The notes beneath the pieces are model-generated. The model saw nothing but the letters and a program-made list of their open reading frames with translations, was not told the origin of the DNA and ran no database searches. This document shows, in pieces, positions 58,469 through 64,000 of a stretch of 64,000 nucleotides of DNA. How positions within the stretch are numbered: position 1 is the stretch's first letter; every line of letters begins with the position of its first letter. Location of the stretch: contig NZ_BAABED010000001.1 in the NCBI RefSeq assembly GCF_039539965.1, positions 1,364,001-1,428,000 on the forward strand, in the 5' to 3' direction. Position numbers and translations under genes: made by a program. Source of the DNA: Arthrobacter methylotrophus. GTDB taxonomy: Bacteria; Actinomycetota; Actinomycetes; Actinomycetales; Micrococcaceae.

Positions 58469-60877
58469 TCAGGACCCGGGAGTGATCGCCTGGACAGTGA
58501 TCGCCTCAGCCGCTGCAATGCGCGGGAGCGTGCGAAGGAAGCTATCCGGGTTGAGCGATATGGAATCAATTCCTTCGGCAACCAAGAACTCAGCAAACTC
58601 CGGATAGTTGCTGGGACCTTGCCCGCATATTCCTATCCTGATGCCGGACGCGTGCGCCTTGCGGATAACCTCCCGAATCATGGCCATCACGGCCTCATTC
58701 CGTTCGTCAAACAGGGCAGCCAATTGGGCAGAGTCGCGGTCAACGCCCAGGACCAGCTGTGTGAGGTCGTTGGATCCTATGGAGAATCCGTCGAACCGGG
58801 TGGCAAACTGCTCAGCCAGGATGACGTTTGAGGGGATTTCGCACATCATGTAGATCTGAAGCCCGTTTTCTCCCCGGACCAAACCGTTCTCTGCCATCAC
58901 AGCCAAGACGCGGTCTGCTTCATCCACCGTCCGGCAGAACGGCACCATCACCATGGCATTTTTGAAACCGCAGTGTTCGCGGAGCCTCTTGATTGCCCCG
59001 CACTCAAGATCGAAGCCGGCTCGGTATTTTGGATGATAGTAGCGGGACGCGCCGCGGAAGCCGATCATGGGATTCGCTTCCGCTTGCTCGAATGCGGAGC
59101 CTCCGATCAGGTGTGCGTATTCATTGGTCTTGAAGTCGCTCAACCTCACGATCACTGGTGCGGGGTAGAACGGTGCAGCAAGCTTGGCAAGCCCGCGCGC
59201 GAGGGTGTCCACGAAGTATTCCGCCGGGTCGTTGTAACCCTTCGCCAATTCAGCAACGGCCCGGCGTTCCTCGACGCTGGTGATTCGCCCAGGAAACGCT
59301 GCTGCCATCGGGTGAATCCGGACCATGTCATTGATGACAAATTCCATGCGTGCCAGGCCGATACCCCGTGCGGGCAGGCGCCACCATTTGAATGCCGCCG
59401 AAGGGCTCGCGATGGTCAGCATGACGTCGGTTCGTGTGGGTGGAAGAGAGCCGAGGTCCACTTCCTCCGTGGTGCTTGCCAAAATCCCGTCGTAGACATG
59501 CCCGGTGTCGCCGTCAGCGCACGACACGGTGACCGATTGTCCGTCCTCGATGACGGACGTCGCGCTGGAAGTCCCCACGACAGCCGTGATACCGAGTTCG
59601 CGGCTCACAATGGCCGCGTGGCTGGTCGCTCCACCCCGGTCCGTAATAATGGCGCGGGCGCGTTTCATGACGGGCACCCAGTCTGGATCGGTTTGTTCCG
59701 TAACCAGCACGGCGCCGTCGATGAAACGGTCGATGTCCGAGGCTTGCCTGATGACGCAGGCTGGTCCTGAGGAGATGGAGTCGCCGATGGCTGCGCCTTC
59801 GACCAGAAGACGTCCCTGCCCCGTTAGATGGTGTGTCACCAGCAGTGTGCTGCTCTTGCGGGCCTGAACCGTCTCCGGCCTGGCTTGGACTATGAAAAGT
59901 TCGCCGGATTCTCCGTCCTTGGCCCATTCCATGTCCATGGGACATCCATAATGGTTCTCAATCCGGACTGCCCACCGCGCAAGTTGGACGATGTCCTGGT
60001 CTTGCAGGACAAATGCTTGTTGCTCGGATTCGGTGTTGTCCACCATTACTGTCCCGCCATCGTCGCCGGTCCGGTAGACCAGCTTCTGCAGCTTGGTGCC
60101 TTTGGTCTTTTCGATGACAGGCGAGAGCGTAGGGGAGGCAAGCAGGGGCTTGAATACGCCGTACTTGTCAGGGTTGACCGTACCTTGGACCACGGTCTCG
60201 CCCAGTCCCCAGTTGGCACTGATCACGGCTGCGCGCGGAAAACCGGTTTCGGTGTCGAGCGAGAACATGACGCCCGACGCTCCGATATCGGACCGGACCA
60301 TCAGTTGGACGCCGACGGAAAGTGCCACGCCGGATTCGCCAAAATTCATCAGTTCGCGGTAGGTGATTGCACGGTCTGTAAACAATGACGCAAAGCAGCG
60401 CAAACACGCATCCAGCAATTGTTGTTCGCCCCTCACATTGAGGAAAGTTTCCTGCTGACCGGCGAAACTGGCATCCGGAAGGTCTTCCGCCGTCGCGCTG
60501 CTTCGGACCGCGACGGCGGGATCGTGACGACCCGCGCGCGCAGCCAGTTCGCGGTATTTTGCTCGAATGCCCTCCTCAAGATCAGGGGGAATCTTCCCGT
60601 CGAGAACCATGGAGCGCATGGCCGCGCCGGTGCTTCTTAGGCTCAGCGTCCCTTCCTGATAGTCCGAGGCAACCTTTGATAGCCGCGGCCCCAGTTGGTT
60701 CCATGACAGGAAATTCCGAAATGCGGCAGCGGTGGTCGCGAACCCGTCCGGGACCCTGATTCCCTCGCTGGCCAGGGCATGGATCATTTCTCCCGACGAG
60801 GCATTCTTTCCACCGACTTCCGGGACATCCGTGGCTCTCACGTCCTCCAGCCAGACCACGCTGCGTGCATCCATCAT
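58469..60877 (-). CDS. ppsA: Phosphoenolpyruvate synthase
   Basis: An 802-residue enzyme that makes PEP from pyruvate and ATP. The N-terminal ATP-grasp domain has AVRSSATAEDLPDASFAGQQ. The central swivelling domain holds the phosphorylated His in GGATSHAAIVSREL. The C-terminal PEP-binding barrel has FSIGSNDLTQLVLGVDRDS. The ATG at 60877 follows AAGGAGA; the frame remains open upstream without family sequence. Divergent from the zinc alcohol dehydrogenase, sharing an intergenic region with two DosR-like boxes. Confidence 0.92.
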   Translation of the reverse strand: MMDARSVVWLEDVRATDVPEVGGKNASSGEMIHALASEGIRVPDGFATTAAAFRNFLSWNQLGPRLSKVASDYQEGTLSLRSTGAAMRSMVLDGKIPPDLEEGIRAKYRELAARAGRHDPAVAVRSSATAEDLPDASFAGQQETFLNVRGEQQLLDACLRCFASLFTDRAITYRELMNFGESGVALSVGVQLMVRSDIGASGVMFSLDTETGFPRAAVISANWGLGETVVQGTVNPDKYGVFKPLLASPTLSPVIEKTKGTKLQKLVYRTGDDGGTVMVDNTESEQQAFVLQDQDIVQLARWAVRIENHYGCPMDMEWAKDGESGELFIVQARPETVQARKSSTLLVTHHLTGQGRLLVEGAAIGDSISSGPACVIRQASDIDRFIDGAVLVTEQTDPDWVPVMKRARAIITDRGGATSHAAIVSRELGITAVVGTSSATSVIEDGQSVTVSCADGDTGHVYDGILASTTEEVDLGSLPPTRTDVMLTIASPSAAFKWWRLPARGIGLARMEFVINDMVRIHPMAAAFPGRITSVEERRAVAELAKGYNDPAEYFVDTLARGLAKLAAPFYPAPVIVRLSDFKTNEYAHLIGGSAFEQAEANPMIGFRGASRYYHPKYRAGFDLECGAIKRLREHCGFKNAMVMVPFCRTVDEADRVLAVMAENGLVRGENGLQIYMMCEIPSNVILAEQFATRFDGFSIGSNDLTQLVLGVDRDSAQLAALFDERNEAVMAMIREVIRKAHASGIRIGICGQGPSNYPEFAEFLVAEGIDSISLNPDSFLRTLPRIAAAEAITVQAITPGS

Positions 60878-61032
60878 GATTTCTCCTTGATACATTTCGG
60901 AAATTCGTCTCAGGAAGCCGTGATCTATGAGTGACGCGGAGGTCAGCATCGAGACTGGCTTCGGCAAGGACCGCTGGCCGGGAGGGGGTGTTCCCGGACA
61001 TTTCGAGTCAACACCCGGGGATGGTTGTCGGC

Positions 61033-61052
61033 TAGGGGACAAAGACACCATC
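61033..61052. promoter_or_regulatory. DosR-box-like site 1 between ppsA and adh
   Basis: TAGGGGACAAAGACACC agrees with the DosR consensus in the left arm (GGGAC plus WW) but poorly in the right arm, 11 of 20 positions. It is 29 bp from a stronger site. Confidence 0.35.
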
Positions 61053-61061
61053 GTGGAGCCG

Positions 61062-61081
61062 TGGGGGACCTTGGGCCCTAC
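61062..61081. promoter_or_regulatory. DosR-box-like site 2 between ppsA and adh (best match)
   Basis: The sequence TGGGGGACCTTGGGCCCTAC keeps GGGAC, the WW centre, G and CCC, 14 of 20 positions. It is the best of the candidate boxes in the window and lies about 50 bp before the adh start codon. Confidence 0.55.
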
Positions 61082-61129
61082 CCGCCGCGGAGCCCCTGGG
61101 AACAAACTGACGGAAAAGAGGAGGCATCA

Positions 61130-62134
61130 ATGCGCGCGTGGTGGGTGGGCCAACCGGGCCCGATTGATTCAATGCCACTTGTATGGGGTGAGCGTCCGGA
61201 TCCAGTACCGGCACCGGGAGAGTTGCTGGTCCGAGTCCATATGTGCGGGGTATGCCGGACTGATCTTCACCTGGCCGAGGGCGACCTCATGCCACGGCGC
61301 CCCAACGTGATCCCCGGCCACGAAGCGGTCGGCACCGTCCTCGAAGCGGGGGAAGGCTGTAAAAGGTTCGGGCCCGGCGACAGGGTTGGCGTAGCCTGGC
61401 TCGGGAAGAGTTGCGGATCCTGCCGGTATTGCCTTCGTGGAGACGAGAATCTGTGCATCTCGCCCACGTTTACCGGATGGGACCGAGATGGCGGATACGC
61501 GGAGCGGCTGACCGTGGCGGAAGACTTCGCATACGCCATCCCGCCGGTCTTTACCGACGAGCAAGCAGCCCCTTTGTTGTGTTCAGGGATCATCGGGTAT
61601 TGCGCTCTCAAGCGGGCAGCCGTTCCACAAGGCGGACGCTTGGGCATTTATGGTTTCGGCGGATCGGCCCACCTCACCGCGCAGATCGCACGTCACCAGG
61701 GTGCGTCGGTGTATGTGATGACCAGATCGGCGTCGGCCCGTTCATTGGCGCGCGAACTGGGAGCCGTGTTTGTCGGCGGCCCCTACGACAGCCCACCCGA
61801 TCCGCTGGATTCCGCGATCCTGTTCGCCCCGGTCGGGGAGCTCGTGCCGGCGGCCTTGCAGGCTTTGGATCGGGGAGGAACCTTGGCCGTGGCAGGAATC
61901 CATCTCAGCGACATTCCTGCGCTCAACTACCAACGGGACCTCTTCAACGAGAGGCAGCTGCTCAGCGTCACAGCGAACACCCGGGAAGACGGCGATGAAT
62001 TCCTGGCTTTGGCTGCAGAGATTCCGCTGGCCCCGACCACAACCATCTATCCGATGGCCGCGGCCGACAAGGCCTTGAAGGACTTGTCCATCGACCGCAT
62101 CACCGGATCAGCTGTGCTCGACATGTTGCGCTGA
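61130..62134 (+). CDS. Zinc-binding alcohol dehydrogenase
   Basis: A 334-residue medium-chain dehydrogenase. Catalytic zinc residues occur in HMCGVCRTDLHLAEGD and VIPGHEAVG. The structural zinc loop is SCGSCRYCLRGDENLC. The NAD-binding segment is LGIYGFGGSAHLTAQ. The start MRAWWVGQPG follows AAAGAGGAGG. Under oxygen limitation such an enzyme could reduce acetaldehyde and regenerate NAD+. The last codons and stop lie in a 15-bp tandem duplication. Confidence 0.9.
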   Translation: MRAWWVGQPGPIDSMPLVWGERPDPVPAPGELLVRVHMCGVCRTDLHLAEGDLMPRRPNVIPGHEAVGTVLEAGEGCKRFGPGDRVGVAWLGKSCGSCRYCLRGDENLCISPTFTGWDRDGGYAERLTVAEDFAYAIPPVFTDEQAAPLLCSGIIGYCALKRAAVPQGGRLGIYGFGGSAHLTAQIARHQGASVYVMTRSASARSLARELGAVFVGGPYDSPPDPLDSAILFAPVGELVPAALQALDRGGTLAVAGIHLSDIPALNYQRDLFNERQLLSVTANTREDGDEFLALAAEIPLAPTTTIYPMAAADKALKDLSIDRITGSAVLDMLR

Positions 62135-62153
62135 CTACTGTTGCGCTGACTAC
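62124..62153. repeat. 15-bp tandem duplication spanning the adh stop codon
   Basis: TGTTGCGCTGACTAC occurs at 62124-62138 and again at 62139-62153. The first copy contains the adh stop codon. Confidence 0.97.
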
Positions 62154-62159
62154 ATGGGT

Positions 62160-62630
62160 TTATTCCATACCAGCGCGGGTTGCCTCGTCGAGCGGAGAGG
62201 TCCATCTCATGGGCTGGGTCAGCGTGAATCGCCGTCCCGTCACCGATTCCGGGACGATTCTGATCAAATAGTCCTTCCCGATCCCTTGCCACGGGAACAA
62301 AGAGCGGCTGATTGAATCAAGGGCTGGTCCCGGCGATGTCTCCTTCTGGGCCTTTCCTCTGACGACGACGCTCCACGCCACGCCGAACTCGGCACTCACG
62401 CTGTCGGCTTCCAAAGCGACGGTGGAATCGGCGTCGATGGCTTCCTGCTTGGTGCCTGTCCCCGTCCGGAACACGAGGGATTCGCCATCCACCTTGTAGT
62501 TCACGGGGAAGATATCCGGATGGCCGTCCACGGTGAGCGCCAGGCGCCCCACTGATGTTTCGGCGAGCAGCCTCCAGCACTCCTGAGGCTCAAGGATGTC
62601 CGCCGTTGGGATGTTGTCTTTGCTAGTCAT
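62160..62630 (-). CDS. PPOX-class flavin/pyridoxamine 5'-phosphate oxidase-like protein
   Basis: A 156-residue split-barrel flavoprotein. The ATG at 62630 (MTSKDNIPTADIL) is preferred over 62675. Family features are ECWRLLAETSVGRLALTV, DIFPVNYKVDGESLVFRTGT and WSVVVRGKA. Substrate and cofactor (FMN or F420) are unknown. Small proteins of this class also occur in the mycobacterial DosR regulon. It diverges from pta, with a DosR-like box between them. Confidence 0.82.
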   Translation of the reverse strand: MTSKDNIPTADILEPQECWRLLAETSVGRLALTVDGHPDIFPVNYKVDGESLVFRTGTGTKQEAIDADSTVALEADSVSAEFGVAWSVVVRGKAQKETSPGPALDSISRSLFPWQGIGKDYLIRIVPESVTGRRFTLTQPMRWTSPLDEATRAGME

Positions 62631-62664
62631 GCTGCCCATGCTAGGGCGTTGTTCCGACGGGCAA

Positions 62665-62684
62665 CTAGGGCACAAGGACCCGAT
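62665..62684. promoter_or_regulatory. DosR-box-like site between the PPOX gene and pta
   Basis: The core GGGCACAAGGACCC (reverse complement GGGTCCTTGTGCCC) followed by GA matches the DosR consensus at 12 of 20 positions. A much weaker half-like site, GACCTTTGGCAC, lies about 35 bp further on toward pta. Confidence 0.45.
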
Positions 62685-62783
62685 TCATTTTCGCCCGACG
62701 AAATGACCTTTGGCACTGGCCAACCGTGAGGATACGGGCGATCCTGACCACAGCCGATTCAGCGAGGACAGGGGACAGACCGT

Positions 62784-64000
62784 ATGGTCACTGGGATTTA
62801 CGTGAGCGCTGTTGCGCCGGAATCAGGCAAATCACTGGTTTGCCTGGGACTGGCCGACACCCTGCATCGCCATGCCGACAGGATCGGCTTCTTCCGCCCG
62901 ATTGTCGAGGGCATCGACGCCGACCACGATCCGATGATTCTCATGCTTCGGCAGATGTACGGGCTCGACCCATCCGTCTGCCTGGGTGGGGTTACCCTCT
63001 CAGCCGCCCTTGGCATGCTGGGAGCCGGCAAAGGCGACGAGATATTCGGGGATGCCGTCGTGAAATACGGCCAGATCGCGAAGCAATGTGATGTAGTGAT
63101 CGTCGATGGCTCAGACCTGAGGGGACACGACGCGGCCGCCGAATTCGACCTGAATGCCCGGCTGGCCAACAATCTGGGATTGCCAGTACTGGCGGTGGTG
63201 GGCGCCAAGGGTTTGTCCCCGGACGAAGCCGCGGACGCCGTCGACGTGGCTCGCAAGCAGCTGGCCTCGATGCACTGCTCTCTGCTGTCTGTCATGGTCA
63301 ATCGGGCCGACGCCGGTGCCGTCGGCGACATTCATGCCGCGTTGCGCCCGGGCGCCAGCAGGCGCCCCGTCTACGTCATCCCGGAAATCGCAGAAATTTC
63401 GCGGCCCACGGTAGGCGACGTAGCGGCCGCCCTTCGCCTCGGCCAAGTGGCCGGCAGCACCGAGCTTGACCGCGACGTCGGTCAGGTCATGGTGGCCGCC
63501 ATGACCGTGGGAAATTTCCTGAGTGGGCTCGGCGCAGGGGACTTGGTGATTGTGCCCGGAGACAGGGCAGACGTGATGGTTGCATGTTTGGCGTCTGCCT
63601 TGTCACCTCAATTTCCCACGCCCAGCGCCATGATCCTGACCGAAGGTTTGGCCGCTGACGCCAATGTTCGTCCGCTGCTCAACCATGCCCCGTTTCCGAT
63701 ATTCGCCAGCGACAAGGGCACGTACACCACGGCACACCTGGTCGCCGGGGTGCGCAGCGAAATCCATGCAAGCCAGCACCGCAAAGTGGCTGCGGCACTC
63801 GGCGCATGGGCCCGCTGCGTTGACGAGGCCGAGGTTTTGGAGAGGTTGTCCTTGCCTAGACCGACCACCATCACGCCTTTACGTTTCCTGCACGAACTCA
63901 TCGAACGGGCCCGCGTGCAGAAGCGCAGGATCGTCTTGACCGAAGGGGAGGACGCCAGGGTGCTCCGTGCCGCTGAACTGCTGCACCGGCGGGACGTCTG
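62784..64000 (+). CDS. pta: Phosphate acetyltransferase (5' part, cut by window end)
   Basis: An uninterrupted frame from the ATG at 62784 to the window end (405 codons and counting). The N-terminal BioD-like P-loop domain reads VSAVAPESGKSLVCLGL. A DRTGG domain follows, and the catalytic acetyltransferase domain is just beginning at RRIVLTEGEDARVLRAAEL. The enzyme interconverts acetyl-CoA and acetyl phosphate. Paired with acetate kinase (expected downstream, not visible) it makes ATP during fermentation. AGGGGA precedes the start. Confidence 0.93.
   Translation, partial: MVTGIYVSAVAPESGKSLVCLGLADTLHRHADRIGFFRPIVEGIDADHDPMILMLRQMYGLDPSVCLGGVTLSAALGMLGAGKGDEIFGDAVVKYGQIAKQCDVVIVDGSDLRGHDAAAEFDLNARLANNLGLPVLAVVGAKGLSPDEAADAVDVARKQLASMHCSLLSVMVNRADAGAVGDIHAALRPGASRRPVYVIPEIAEISRPTVGDVAAALRLGQVAGSTELDRDVGQVMVAAMTVGNFLSGLGAGDLVIVPGDRADVMVACLASALSPQFPTPSAMILTEGLAADANVRPLLNHAPFPIFASDKGTYTTAHLVAGVRSEIHASQHRKVAAALGAWARCVDEAEVLERLSLPRPTTITPLRFLHELIERARVQKRRIVLTEGEDARVLRAAELLHRRDV

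Overview
The window is about 64 kb of high-GC DNA from an actinobacterium, most likely of the Arthrobacter / Paenarthrobacter / Pseudarthrobacter group (Micrococcaceae). The signs are mycothiol-linked genes (an S-(hydroxymethyl)mycothiol dehydrogenase and a mycoredoxin), a class Ib nrdHIEF operon, an actinobacterial-type LexA box, DUF1918 and DUF222-HNH proteins, and sugar importers that lack their own ATPase. All assignments come from reading the sequence; no database search was run.

Layout. 1-130: the start of an ImuA-like SOS gene behind a LexA box. 0.2-5.2 kb: a peptide/metal-type ABC importer operon with a fused DppB-DppC permease. 5.3-7.5 kb: an aminoglycoside-phosphotransferase-fold protein, a decayed CadD fragment, a membrane protein and TatB. 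7.5-11 kb: an amidase and agmatine deiminase diverging from a TetR gene across a perfect 24-bp palindrome. 11.2-13.7 kb: a butyrolactone-type signalling module (AfsA-like synthase, ArpA/ScbR-like receptor, NAD-dependent epimerase). 14.0 kb: tRNA-Ala(GGC) and a very strong terminator. 14.2-20.8 kb: a P-type ATPase, a HAD-GH65 sugar phosphorylase fusion and a cupin. 21-27 kb: an rRNA-methyltransferase-like gene and a ROK-regulated sugar importer. 27.6-31 kb: metF-metE. 31.1-37.2 kb: DUF2004 and LysR genes, then nrdHIEF behind a promoter carrying DnaA-box-like and NrdR-box-like sites. 37.4-41 kb: a xylose-type importer with a fused ATPase-permease. 41.5-44.3 kb: DUF222-HNH and DUF1016 nucleases. 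44.4-53.4 kb: mixed housekeeping genes, including RNase Z, an AlkD-like protein, a polysaccharide deacetylase, a lipoate-ligase-like protein and an FdhF/YdeP oxidoreductase. 53.4-55.5 kb: the mycothiol formaldehyde module and mycoredoxin. 55.7-64 kb: a universal stress protein, an alpha-toroid protein, a PfkB kinase, PEP synthase, a zinc alcohol dehydrogenase, a PPOX flavoprotein and phosphate acetyltransferase (cut by the window end).

The most interesting signal is a recurring 20-bp operator-like motif resembling the DosR/DevR dormancy box (core GGGNC-N-WW-NG-N-CCC). It lies in front of the P-type ATPase, the HAD-GH65 fusion, usp, pfkB, the ppsA/adh divergent promoter and the PPOX/pta divergent promoter. 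Several of these gene types (USP, PfkB, CtpF-like ATPase, Rv2006-like HAD-GH65 fusion) are members of the Mycobacterium tuberculosis DosR regulon. I infer a hypoxia/energy-limitation regulon that couples sugar phosphorolysis, glycolysis/PEP control, alcohol and acetate fermentation and ion homeostasis. No dosR or dosS gene is in the window. The second main signal is the compact gamma-butyrolactone-like quorum module outside Streptomyces. The third is the nrdHIEF promoter, which appears to combine replication-initiator and NrdR control.
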